A stretch of DNA of 64,000 nucleotides from Prorocentrum cordatum (Eukaryota; Sar; Dinophyceae; Prorocentrales; Prorocentraceae): the NCBI GenBank assembly GCA_963575745.1, contig CAUYUJ010014205.1, positions 47,501 to 111,500 of the forward strand. The letters run 5' to 3'. Made by a program: the position numbers and the translations under genes. The first letter of the stretch is position 1. Each line of letters begins with the position of its first letter. Below, in pieces: positions 10,045 through 19,500 of the stretch. Below the pieces are notes generated by a model, which saw only the letters and a program-made list of their open reading frames with translations, was not told the origin of the DNA and did not search any database.

Positions 10045-11150
10045 CCATCTCGTCGTCGCTTGTACCGTGTTCCGTTCTGCTGAGTCGCACTTGCCGTTGT
10101 CATCTTAGGCGAGCCTTCGGGATGCCGTCCACCCTTGGCTCCACCTCTGCCTCCATATGGTTCTCTGCCGCCGTACCTGCCTCTTGCTTTGCCTTTGCTT
10201 GAGCTTCCACGTGACTTGCCGTATCCCGAGCCTGCTCGTCCTCGTCTTTTGGATGGCCGCATATTGCTGGCCCGCGGTGGTGGTAATCCTCGTCGGTCAT
10301 TCATCAACGCCACCACCGGGTAGAATCCTCTCGTTGTCGCCAGCTCTCTCATCTTCGCCCTGGCCTCCGTGTAGTTCGCCAAGGCCTCCTCCGTCGCTTC
10401 GTACGCGTCCTCGAGTTCCTCGGGGATCGGCTCCTCGTCTTCCTCATACCACACGTCGTCTTCTTAGTACAGCTCGTCCGTGTATTTTTTCTCGTGCCAG
10501 TAGGCATCGTCGTCCTCTTCTTCGGCCCAGTAGGTGTCGCCACCTTCGTAATTCTTGCCCCAGTACGTGCTCGTCACGCGCTCGATATCCTTCTTGTGTG
10601 CTGTGCTGTCGCCACCGAACATCGCCTTGAGTGACTCCGTCACCACCTGCACTGTGAGCTTGTTATTGCACAGCGCCTTGAGGTTCGGAATCTGCCATCA
10701 TGGAATCGCTGACCTCGTCATCATGTGCTAACCCGCCAGCAAGTCCGGTAGGTCCAGCCCTGCTTCTCGTAATTTGGACAACTCCTGGCCGTGTCGTAAC
10801 CCACACGCGTTCACAGTCTCCTTCAGCAACCTCGAGAACTCTCCAAAGAACGCGTCGCATCTTCCTGGCAACTCCACCTCCTGCGTGTATCTATACAGAA
10901 CGTCCAGCTTGCCAAAAATCTCATCGAACGCTTCGCTCGTGTCCATCCTCTCGAAGCTGATACTCTCGCAGGCGTCCCAGGCATCGCCTTGCAGCGCCTG
11001 CAGCCAGAGGTATGACCCTTCACTCACCACCATATCACCTCGGCGCTGACACAATCGCTGGAACACAGTCGCTCTCCTTCTGAAGTTGCGGTGCGTGTCG
11101 TGCCGTAGGTCAGTCGCGTCCAGGCAGCTCTTAGCCAATCTTGCGTCCAT
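10041..11150 (-). pseudogene. Copia Gag
   Basis: The first part (10728-11150) reads SYLWLQALQGDAWDA and SFERMDTSEAFDEIFGKLD, a helical capsid-like segment of the UBN2/retrotran_gag type. After stops near 10728 and 10464, the same frame continues to a basic tail rich in Arg, Gly, Lys and Ser (RRGRAGSGYGKSRGSSSKGK), which would bind RNA in place of a CCHC knuckle. The frame changes to protease at about 10044. The start is uncertain; Met at 11150 is the first in this frame after the leader. Confidence 0.7.
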
Positions 11151-11431
11151 CTGCGGCTGTCTGTCGCCTTTGCCTCGACCTTGGTCTCGGTCTCCATCCC
11201 GTAGGTCACCGTCCGTGTCGCCGTCATCCAGCCGAACATTGCCTTTTGGTTGATCCGCTGTGCCGTCACCGGCATCATCTGCTGGCTGCTGTTTGCCCTT
11301 GCCCTTGGGTGGGTCGTGGGCCGCCGCCGGAGCCAGAAGATCTCATCTTCATCTCGAAGAGTGCGATCACCCACGAGCGAGGTCTCCGATTCCTTTTGCC
11401 GCGGATCTGGAGCCACTGACTCCGCTACCAA

Positions 11432-11712
11432 TGTCGGTAGCACTCCTCTGGAACCACCGAGGTTCTCCCACACGAAGTAGGGAATCGAACAGAACAGAAT
11501 AAGAAATAGAAAGGGAATCGAAGAGATTTGCTCGTAGTTTTGATTGATTCAGGGCCCCCTCGGTATTTGATCAATAACAGCGTCGGTGAGAACTCACGTA
11601 TGCGACAGCACACGCACATCAAATCACCACAAATCATATACAGCACTGTTCCACTGCAACACATAATCATGATAATTGAAACTACATTGGCACAGATCCT
11701 GTGCCATTGACA
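11432..11712 (-). repeat. Copia 5' LTR
   Basis: 281 bp, TGTC...GACA, alignable to 4234-4518 along the whole length. CCTGG follows at 11713-11717. On the sense strand this LTR would contain the promoter. Confidence 0.93.
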
Positions 11713-11717
11713 CCTGG

Positions 11718-12109
11718 GAGCCGCCACCGGCTGCGGCGAAAGGGCTTACGGCCTGCGTCCACGACCGGCCCGCCATCCGCCGCTCTGGTCTCCCCTTCCC
11801 GCCGCTGCTCCTCCCCCCCTTCCTCCCGCGCTTCCAGTCTTGGAAGCCGCCTCCATCCGCACTCGGCGAGACCAAGGTCGTCCGATGATCCCTGGAGCTC
11901 TCTGGCAGTGCCCTGAGCGCCCAGGACCTTCCAGGACGTTCCGCCCCCTTTCTCGTGTTGCAGCTCGCCTCCGCGAGTAACCAAGCCGCGCCGCTGCACG
12001 GCGCGCGCGCGCGTGCGCACCGCTGCCGCGGGCGCGGAGACCTGGAACCAACATAGGACTGGGTTTCAATTTAGGAGAGGGGGGAGGGGGAGGCCGCCGA
12101 ATCATCCTA
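11718..12109. other. GC-rich spacer without supported gene
   Basis: GC-rich sequence with purine/pyrimidine runs (GGGGAGGGGGAGG near 12080). Short frames on both strands show no domain. It contains a CG repeat at 12000-12013. Confidence 0.4.
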
Positions 12110-13420
12110 CTACCACTTGAGGTTGTGCAAAGTGGGGAGGAGGGAAGGGAGGTAGGGCCCGCCCATTGCCCCTACAGCACAAAAGAAGTAGACGTGACAT
12201 CTTATATGTAGCGATGTACATGTGGTACTCTTGTCCGTAACGCTGTAGGGGAGGTACCACGGCGAGGTCTCGCTTCGCTGGCGCTTGGCATAGCTATCCA
12301 GGTCTGATACAGGATGCCACTTAGTACCCGTTGAAGGAGCCTGGGGGTCGTGATTCGTATAGGATTCGTAATCGATCTCGTTCCCGTCGGGCCCGATGAT
12401 CTCGATGTGGTACTTTGTACCACCTGTGATCGTGGGCTGGTAGTGGAGCTCTTGGGCATCGTGTAGCTCCTGGATGCCGTGATTCATGTAACTTACCGTC
12501 ACGAAGTTCATGTTGGCTTGGTCGTAGTCGTAGTCGGACTCGTTGATGTTGTATAGTTTGTGTACCACTTCCTCCTTGAGGTCCAGAGTTGTCGATGCAG
12601 TGGTTCTGTCAAGCTGCACGTAGGCCTCCTCTTGAGGGTTGAGCGGGAGGTACACTGGTAAGCGTACTGCCGATGGCCATGGTGTAGTTTCGTCGATGAT
12701 GTACGGCCTAATAGGCAGAAAGTAGTCCTGTCATAATAGAGTAGGTGGTACCTGGAGATGGTGTGCTCCTTCACGTCTGTTGTCTGGCTACACGTCGTTC
12801 TTGGCCTCACCACAGTTGCATTTGTACACCTTGATGGCGTATTCGTTGGAGTATTCCATGCAGTGGCATAGGGCGTGTTTGCCGCCCGCGATTTTGAAGT
12901 ATCTCTCATCGCTGTAGATCACGTTGGTCTTGCATAGCAGTTGTACCCACTTGTTCTCGTAGGGGAGGTCCAGTAGCCAGACCCCGGCCTCTTGATGTGT
13001 GTGGATATCCTGCGTGTCGGTACCGGCAGGCCTCCACATGGTACTGGATGCTAATCGGCTGTGGCAAAGATAGCCAAGGTTGTAGTAGCATGTAGGCGTG
13101 AGCCAGTGGCTGCATACGGTATAGATGCGGTATGAGGTGGGCATGTAGGTAATGATCGCATGGTTCCAGGTACCGGATTAGCCCAGACACTGATTTAGGT
13201 AGGAAGGTCGTGAGCAATGTGCGTATTTACATGTGGTGTAGCAAGTTTGTTTTTTGTTTGGCTGTAGATGTAGACGTGGTACTTCAGGTATGTAGTAAGG
13301 CAAGAGCTTGAGGCAACTGCAAGGATACACATTCTAGTTGCTGTCTTACGCGTCGAGGTCTAATGGAGTTGTTGATTTTGTAGTGCACCATCTCCAGATA
13401 TCGTGGATGTAAGAACTTGT
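12110..13420 (-). pseudogene. Unidentified broken minus-strand gene in an A+T-richer island
   Basis: Two frames in the same register, 12788-13144 (118 codons) and 12110-12655 (181 codons), have ordinary globular composition, unlike the Arg/Pro/Gly-rich shadows around them. The first contains YENKWVQLLCKTNVIYSDER and ends with a CHCMEY...KCNCGE cysteine cluster. The second contains GTKYHIEIIGPDGNEIDYES. Between them lies 130 bp in which another frame (KEHTISRYHLLYYDR) looks more natural, implying indels. Further plausible residues occur upstream to about 13420. I do not recognise the family. Composition and codon use differ from flanking DNA, so horizontal or viral origin is possible but not shown. 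Confidence 0.4.
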
Positions 13421-13489
13421 AAGCTAAGGGAGGTTGGTGAGGAAGGCGGGCATGAGGATCGTGATGTACTTTTGCGAAGGCCTTACGGC

Positions 13490-13935
13490 TGGTGCCGCCG
13501 ACCTTGAAGGCGGGACTTCCCCCGGGACCCCCGCTGGCGATTCCCCCCGGGACCCGCCCGGAGCCCGATGGGCAGTATTTTGATTGGGGATGTTCCCCCC
13601 CACACACCTTCCTCCCCACTTAGCCCCCCCAGCCGCAGCCCCCCCCCCCACTCGCCCAGTCCACCCCCTGTGAGCAATTCGGCCCCCGGTGGGACAAGGG
13701 GGGAACGTGGGGCGCGCCGGGCGCCCCCCTCCCGTTCAGAATGTCCTGCCTGGCCCCAGGCGCGGCCGCCCGCCGGCGCTCTCCCCCCCCTGGTCCCCAC
13801 CTGGCCCCAGGCAGGAAAGGGGAGATCGCGGGGTGCGCCAGGCGCCCCCCTTCCCGTGAGCATTTTTGGGGAGGCGCGGGCGCCCCCCCCCCCCACGCCG
13901 TGCGATTCGCCCCCATGGGGGGCCCGGTGGGTGGT
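13490..13935. repeat. C/G homopolymer-rich tract with internal duplication
   Basis: Runs of 6-12 C alternate with GGGG runs. A segment around CTGGCCCCAGGC and GCGCCRGGCGCCCCCC is repeated (about 13690-13790 versus 13800-13890). G-quadruplex formation on the minus strand is likely. No gene is supported. Confidence 0.6.
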
Positions 13936-13975
13936 CGGGACTGGAGGAAGGAATTATCTCACACTGAACCACCAA

Positions 13976-14047
13976 ACGGTCGGCGGATGACGGGAAGCGT
14001 CTTCGAGGTACGAGAAGCAAGCGGGACGTTCTGGCTGAATCCTTGAG

Positions 14048-14078
<31 letters not shown>

Positions 14079-14306
14079 TTAACTATATGGGTTGCCGCGC
14101 CGCACGGGATTTTTCGTTGGCGGATGACGGGAAGCGTCTTCGAGGTACGAGAAGCAAGCGGGACGTTCTGGCTGAATCCTTGAGTAAATATATCTTTTCT
14201 TTAACTATATGGGTTGCCGCGCTGCACGGGATCTTTCGTTGGCGGATGACGGGAAGCGTCTTCGAGGTACGAGAAGCAAGCGGGACGTTCTGGCTGAATC
14301 CTTGAG

Positions 14307-14343
<37 letters not shown>

Positions 14344-14392
14344 TTAACTATATGGGTTGCGCCGCCGCACGGCATTTTTCGTTGGCGGATTC
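13976..14392. repeat. Three tandem ~125-bp repeats with (AT)n spacers
   Basis: Each unit begins GGCGGATGACGGGAAGCGTC and runs through CTTTAACTATATGGGTTG to TTTTTCGTT. Copies start at about 13979, 14119 and 14240. After CTTGAGTA each copy has a TA tract of different length (about 30, 6 and 36 bp). A fourth copy lies at 34221-34358. Confidence 0.9.
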
Positions 14393-14730
14393 CCCAAAAT
14401 GGCCATTTCGCTCGAGACATCCTCCTAAAATCGAGGTGTTGGAGGCTATCGTTTAAGACGTCTTATGTTAAAAATGACGGTTTCGCTCGAGACATCCTCA
14501 GAAAGTCGGGGTGTTGAAAAATGTCAAGGATTTTTGTTGTGCATGAAAAATGAGCGTTTCGCTCGAGACATCCTCGAAAAAATGAGATGCCGACAGAGGT
14601 GTTTTACAACCTCTTATGTTAAAAATGACGTTTTCGCTAGGGACGTCCTCAGAAAATGAGCAGGTGGTCTGCCGTGCTCCTGTGTGGAGCACGGCAGAAA
14701 ATGAGCATTTCGCTCGAGACATCCTCCTAA
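14393..14730. repeat. Dispersed repeat with TTTCGCTCGAGACATCCTC motif, five copies
   Basis: The motif or a close variant (CGCTAGGGACGTCCTC in one copy) recurs at about 14405, 14481, 14556, 14631 and 14706. Spacing is near 75 bp, with ATGTTAAAAATGACG before two of the copies. Further copies occur at 31381, 32935, 34516, 35335 and throughout 59780-62230. Confidence 0.85.
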
Positions 14731-14739
14731 AATCGAGGT

Positions 14740-15090
14740 GTGGTCTGCCGTGCTCCTGTGTGGTCTGCCGTGCTCCTGTGGTCTGCCGTGCTCCCCACAG
14801 GAGCACGGCAGACCAAGACGAGGAGCAGGGCAGACCAGGCTTAGGAACCGAGAGGAGCACGGCAGACCAAGACGAGGAGCACGGCAGACCAGGCACCAAG
14901 AGCGCCCTCAAGACGACGGAAAGGATGACCAAGACGAGGAGCACGGCAGACCAAGACGAGGAGCACGGCAGACTATGCCCTAAGAGTGCCCTCCAGACGG
15001 CCGAACAAGGGCAGACCCCATAGGAGCACGGCAGACCACAGAAGAGCACGGCAGACCAACAGGAGCACGGCAGACCACACAAGAGCACGG
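14740..15090. repeat. 20-bp satellite array, left segment, with orientation switch
   Basis: Units resemble GAGCACGGCAGACCACACAG. At 14745-14795 the array reads in the reverse orientation (TGGTCTGCCGTGCTCC) and flips at a perfect 14-bp inverted repeat (14780-14793 with 14801-14814). The right part contains longer spacers such as CCAAGAGCGCCCTCAAGACG. The array is cut at 15090 by the first non-LTR element. Confidence 0.92.
15076..15090. repeat. Target-site duplication of LINE copy 1 (left)
   Basis: CACACAAGAGCACGG precedes the element and recurs at 22698-22712 directly after it. The unoccupied paralogous array has it once (31729-31743). Confidence 0.9.
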
Positions 15091-15112
15091 TCCGTAGCCA
15101 TTTTGGCTCAAG
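15091..15112 (+). other. Dinoflagellate spliced-leader sequence at LINE 5' end
   Basis: All 22 bases match the known dinoflagellate SL consensus (DCCGTAGCC...GGCTCAAG). It is followed by GCCATGG, not by the GT donor of an SL RNA gene. It therefore represents SL copied back from trans-spliced mRNA. Confidence 0.93.
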
Positions 15113-15270
15113 GCCATGGCGCACCCGACGACCGCGAGTCCGTCGGGCGTTCTTGAGCGCGAGGGGCGCCCCGCCGCGAGCCAGAAGCTTCGCCAATTTT
15201 GTTCTTCTTCGTTCCTGCAGGGCCGAGTGTATCGGCCGCGCAGCTGTCAGTCTTCCCTGGGTGAGCCGCC

Positions 15271-16569
15271 ATGTCGGAGGTTGCCTCGGGGCTGGCCAGG
15301 CGGGCGTACTGGTTGTGTGCTAAGCGTGGCTGCAGTGCTTGGAACTGGTGTGACAAGCGGTGGACGTGCAAGGCGTGCGGCACCAGTGCTCCCCCATGGA
15401 CGAAGAAGTATCGCTCTGACAAGCCCCCCCCGCGGGCGGACGCAGGCGGGTTCGTGCAGCAGCCCAGGGGAAGGGCTGAGCAGCGCGCTGCGAGGCGCTC
15501 GGCCTCCCAGCGGGCCCTCTCGGGGAGCACCGCGCCCAGCAGCGCCCCCAACAGCAGGGCACGGCGCGCGCGGCCTTGGGGAGAGGCCAAGACGCAGATC
15601 GAGGAGCTGCAGGCGCAGCTCGATGCGGCCAGGGAGCGCGTCGCCACGCTCCAGGGGGCTTCGGCGCTCGGGCTCTCAGTGGACTTCCAGCGTGAGGCGG
15701 AGAACGCCCTCCAGCAGGGCAAGGACCAGGTCGCCGCCCTGGAGCGGTCCGTCCAGGAGGCCCAGCGGACGGAGCGCCCGCCTCACTCTGTGCTCCACAT
15801 TGAGGCCAACGCCATCCAGAAGGTCGAGCGCCAGTTGGCCACGGCGCGTACCAGGAAGGAGAAGCTCCAGCTGCAGGCGTCCGAGCTGCGCGAGCTCATC
15901 GCGGAGAAGCAGGAGCAGCTATCGGCAGCCGAGTTGGGGGTTGATGAAGTCACTGGGCAGATTGCAGAGCTGGAAGAGACCAGGGCCAAGGTCACTCAGC
16001 AGGCGATCCAGCGGGCCAACGCAGCTGTCGGAGGCGTGCCGAGCCCGCTTGGGGACGCTGTCCAGGGGTTGCTCACTCAGGTTGGCGCCCTTTCGGATCT
16101 CCTCAAGCAGCACGGCGCCGACCTGCCGCCCAGGTTTTCGGAGATCGTCGAGATTCTCAACACGCAGAAGGAGGCGGTCGCTGACGTGCTCAGGCCCCGA
16201 AGCAGCTCGGTCAGGAAGCGTTGGGGCGACAGCGTCGGTGAGGACGGCCTCGCGACTGAGGATGACGACATGCCGCTCGACATCGTGGCCCCAGGTGGGC
16301 CTGCGGCCGCCCCTCCCGCGGCCGCCCCGCTGGCAGGGCCGACCGCGGCTGGGCCGCCAGCCGCGCGGGTCAGGCCAGCGGACGGACCCTACGGCCCAGC
16401 GGCGGCCCGTGGCCAACACGGGGCTACCCTGGGCGCGTGGCCTCAGGTGGAGCCCAGCCTCACCAAGGCCCTCGCCGAGCAAGGGGCGGCCTTCACGGAC
16501 GGCGACCCCTTGTTGGCTGCGGCTGCTGTCGTTGCTCCTGCTGCTGGGTACGGGCCGCGCCGTGGGTGA
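15271..16569 (+). CDS. LINE copy 1 ORF1: Cys-finger and coiled-coil RNA-binding protein
   Basis: 432 codons. Residues 14-37 hold W-x-C-x4-C-x3-N-x7-C-x2-C (Cys16, 21, 33, 36), close to a RanBP2-type zinc ribbon. Residues about 105-250 are a long Ala/Glu/Gln/Lys-rich coiled coil (for example EELQAQLDAARERV), expected to oligomerise. The C-terminal part is Pro/Ala-rich. By analogy with other LINE ORF1 proteins it should coat element RNA. Met at 15271 was chosen because the sequence CCGCCATGTCGG is in a good context and copy 2 has the same start and identical length. This frame is far better conserved between copies than the overlapping frame, indicating real selection here. Confidence 0.88.
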   Translation: MSEVASGLARRAYWLCAKRGCSAWNWCDKRWTCKACGTSAPPWTKKYRSDKPPPRADAGGFVQQPRGRAEQRAARRSASQRALSGSTAPSSAPNSRARRARPWGEAKTQIEELQAQLDAARERVATLQGASALGLSVDFQREAENALQQGKDQVAALERSVQEAQRTERPPHSVLHIEANAIQKVERQLATARTRKEKLQLQASELRELIAEKQEQLSAAELGVDEVTGQIAELEETRAKVTQQAIQRANAAVGGVPSPLGDAVQGLLTQVGALSDLLKQHGADLPPRFSEIVEILNTQKEAVADVLRPRSSSVRKRWGDSVGEDGLATEDDDMPLDIVAPGGPAAAPPAAAPLAGPTAAGPPAARVRPADGPYGPAAARGQHGATLGAWPQVEPSLTKALAEQGAAFTDGDPLLAAAAVVAPAAGYGPRRG

Positions 16570-19500
16570 TGCTGGAGCGTGGGAGTGGTCAGCTTCCACA
16601 GTCGGCCTCGATGTGGGGGCCAGCGAGACGCCTTCCCCTCGGGATGTGCGCGGGCCCAGCTGTTGGGAGAGGTGGAGGAGGCGCTGTGACGGCCGCTGGC
16701 GCGTCCGCGCCCCCCGCAGGCGGCGGGCGGCGCCGAGCACCCTCGCCCGAGGTAGCCAGCTGGCGCGGTCGGGATCACCGAGGTGGCCCCCCGACGGCCA
16801 GTCAGGGGCCAAGAGCGGTGGGATTCAGCCCCACGACGTCGCAGCTCTCGGCCCCGTTGGTGATGGGCATGCGCACCCCCCGCTGGCAACCGGAGGGGCG
16901 GAGGGACGGCCACCTCCCCAGCCCTGCGATGGCGCGCCGCGGAGGGAGGGACGGCCCCCTCCCGTTCTGGCGAGCGGCCCGCCGACGCCGCTGAGGAGCG
17001 CTGGAGCGAGGGGCCAGGTCCCCCCTCCAGTCCTGGTGGGGGCGGAGGGTCCCGCGACCAGGAGCACAGCGGGCCCCGTGTCTGACGCTGATGGGCGGGC
17101 CGCTCGCGAGGCAGCTGTCATCGGCAAGGCGCCGCAGGTCGGCAGGGCAGGAGGCCGGCAGCTTAGAGCCGGCCTCGTCATGTTCGGCTGCAACGGCAAC
17201 GCTTGGAGCAGGAGCATTGAAGCCCTCGAGGCCTTCTTCAAGGCGTACGACTACTGGCCTGACGTCGTGGCGCTGCAGGAGACGAGGCTCCAGCGTGCGC
17301 GCCTGCCCAGTGCTGCGGCTCAGGCCCGCGGCCTGGGCTACGCGGCCTTCCTCCACGAGGCGGCGCCGACGGGGAAGCAAGGGCCCCAGGCGACCTCAGG
17401 CGGCGTGGCGATTCTGGTGCGAGACGGCTTGCAGGCCGACGAGTCGGCGTGCCCTTTGCCCTCGGCCTTGCGCCACCGCCTCATCGGGGTGGAGGTCGCC
17501 GCTGCCTCGGGCTTTCGGGTCCTGGTGCTGGCTGGGTACTTTCAGCACTCTGTGGGCCCTCGAGGCACCAACCTGGACTTGTTTACGGCCATCTCGGAGG
17601 TGACGGGCTTTTCTGCCGACATCCCGTGGGTCCTCCAAGCCGACTTCAACATGGAGCCCGAGCCACTGGAGGAATTGGGGTGGCCCGCTGCGGTGCGGGG
17701 GCATGTCCTGGGGCCCTCGGAGGCGACGTGCCATGCCGAGGGATGTGACCACCTCTACGACTGGTTCGTGGCTTCCTCGGCGTTGGCAGCCTGCACGGCC
17801 TCCTGCGCCACCGCGCTCGAGGGCTTCGGTCTGCACCCTCATCGCCCTGTCCTGCTTCGTCTCCAGGACGTTCGGGCAGATGCGTTGGTGGAGGTTCCGT
17901 CCAGGCCCGCACGCTTCCCCGAAGTTGCTCCTGAGCTCCTTCGGGCGCGCGAGGACGCGGAGATTGCGTGCTACTCGGTTGGCAAGAAAGGACAGGTCAC
18001 GCCCAGGAGCGTCGCGTGGTCCTGGGACGCAGGCACTTCACCGACCAACCTCTCCGACGCCTTCAGCGAGTGGGCTGCGGCGGCAGAAGGCACCCTGGTC
18101 GGCATCCACGGCATCGTCCAGGCCGACTTGGCCCGTCATCTCGGCAGAGGAGAGGGGCCGCGGCTGACCCTCAAGCCCCTCAGTGCCTTGGTCAAGCGAG
18201 ACGCCAGGTTCAGGTTCAGCCTCCTCACGCACCGCTTGCGGAGCTGCCTGGACGTTGCCCTCCAGCGGTTGCGCGCTGAGAGGACTGGCCGCTGGCACCC
18301 TCGGCATGCAGACTGGTACGGGCACCAGGCCGTGCTCAGAGCGCAGCTCTTGCTGGAGGCGGTGCAGGAGGCGGCCGACTCGGACGGTGGAGCTCTTCCT
18401 GGCGCAGCTCCTGATCGACTGGGCGACCTGGTGTTTCAGGCGGGCGTCCACGGCAGCCCTGATGCCGTTCGGGACCTCCAAGGGCTGCTCGGAGCATCGC
18501 AGCGCCGCGACGCGGCTGAGAGCGCCCAGGCCTGGCGCAACTGGGCGCAGACAGCGGTTGAGAAGGGCGGTCGTCTGGCCCACCGCTTCTCGAAGGCGAC
18601 GCCTCCGCCGACGGTCAGGGACGCTGACTCTGGCAGGAGGCTCGTTGGGATGGCAGCGATCGGCGAGCTCACGAGTGTCTGGCAGAAGCTGTGGCTCCAG
18701 GACGGCTTTGCCCTGGGCGCTGGGGCCAGCAGCTGGGACGTTGGCGAGTGGCGGCTGCCACCCATCTCGCTGGAGCAGCTCCAGGCGGCCTGCAAGCGCT
18801 ACAGCCCCTCGGTGGGGCTCGGGTGCGACTCTCTGCACCCTCGGCAGATCCTCCTGCTGCCCGTGGCGCTGCAGCAGCGCATCCTGGACATCCTGGCGGC
18901 CTACGACGACGCCCCTGCATCGATCAGCGGGCAGGTCTCCCTGATGGTGTTCATCCCGAAGGCAGATGGAGGGGTAAGGCCCATTGCGCTGCTGCCGCTG
19001 GTCCTGCGGCTGTGGTCGCGCCTCCGCCAGCCGTGCTGCGCCCGCTGGGAGGCTGACCACGACTTCCCCTTTTTCTGGGGACGTGACGGGCGGGACTGTG
19101 AGCGGGCTGGGTGGCTGCACAACTGTTTTGCGGGGTTCGCGATGGCGAACCAGCAGTTCGAGGCCGCGAGCCTCTTCCTGGACATCAGCAAGTTCTACGA
19201 GCACGTGCGACATGATGTGCTCTGGGCGAATGCAGTACGTTTCGGGTTCAACCTCAGGCTGCTGCGCGGCCTCCTCACCTCCTACCAGGCCCCAAGGATG
19301 GTCCTCGCGGCGGGCATGGCTTCCCCCGCCTTCGGCACTACGGGTACGGTTCTGGCTGGGTGTGCGTGTGCGACAGCAGTTGCGAAGCTCCCAGTGCTGG
19401 GCGCCCTCCTGGCCGCGGGGGCGATGTGCCCATTGATCACGCCGCGGAACGTTGTCGACGACATCTCGCTCCAGGCGGTCGGCACGGCCCGACTAGTCAA

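Larger units (their letters stand above)
4234..11712 (-). mobile_element. Ty1/copia LTR retrotransposon, full length but decayed
   Basis: A 7.48-kb element bounded by two LTRs and a 5-bp target-site duplication. Domains on the minus strand are in copia order: Gag, aspartic protease, integrase, reverse transcriptase, Ty1-type RNase H. Coding frames switch repeatedly (at least five frameshifts) and contain stops, so this copy cannot make a polyprotein. The two LTRs differ at very roughly one base in ten by eye, consistent with an old insertion. Next to the 5' LTR (11431 downward on minus) the sequence TTGGTAGCGGAG resembles a primer-binding site complementary to initiator-Met tRNA. On the sense strand a pyrimidine tract (TTTTTCCCCCC), not a purine tract, abuts the 3' LTR. 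Confidence 0.93.

Noticed and set aside
15091-15112. Spliced-leader RNA gene
   Set aside because: The SL is followed by GCCATGG and coding sequence, not by a GT donor and an SL RNA intron.
15116-16569. Overlapping plus frame upstream of ORF2 as a real protein
   Set aside because: It is Ser/Arg/Pro-rich and diverges between LINE copies much more than ORF1 in the other frame. It is kept only as a hypothesis about the ORF2 start.
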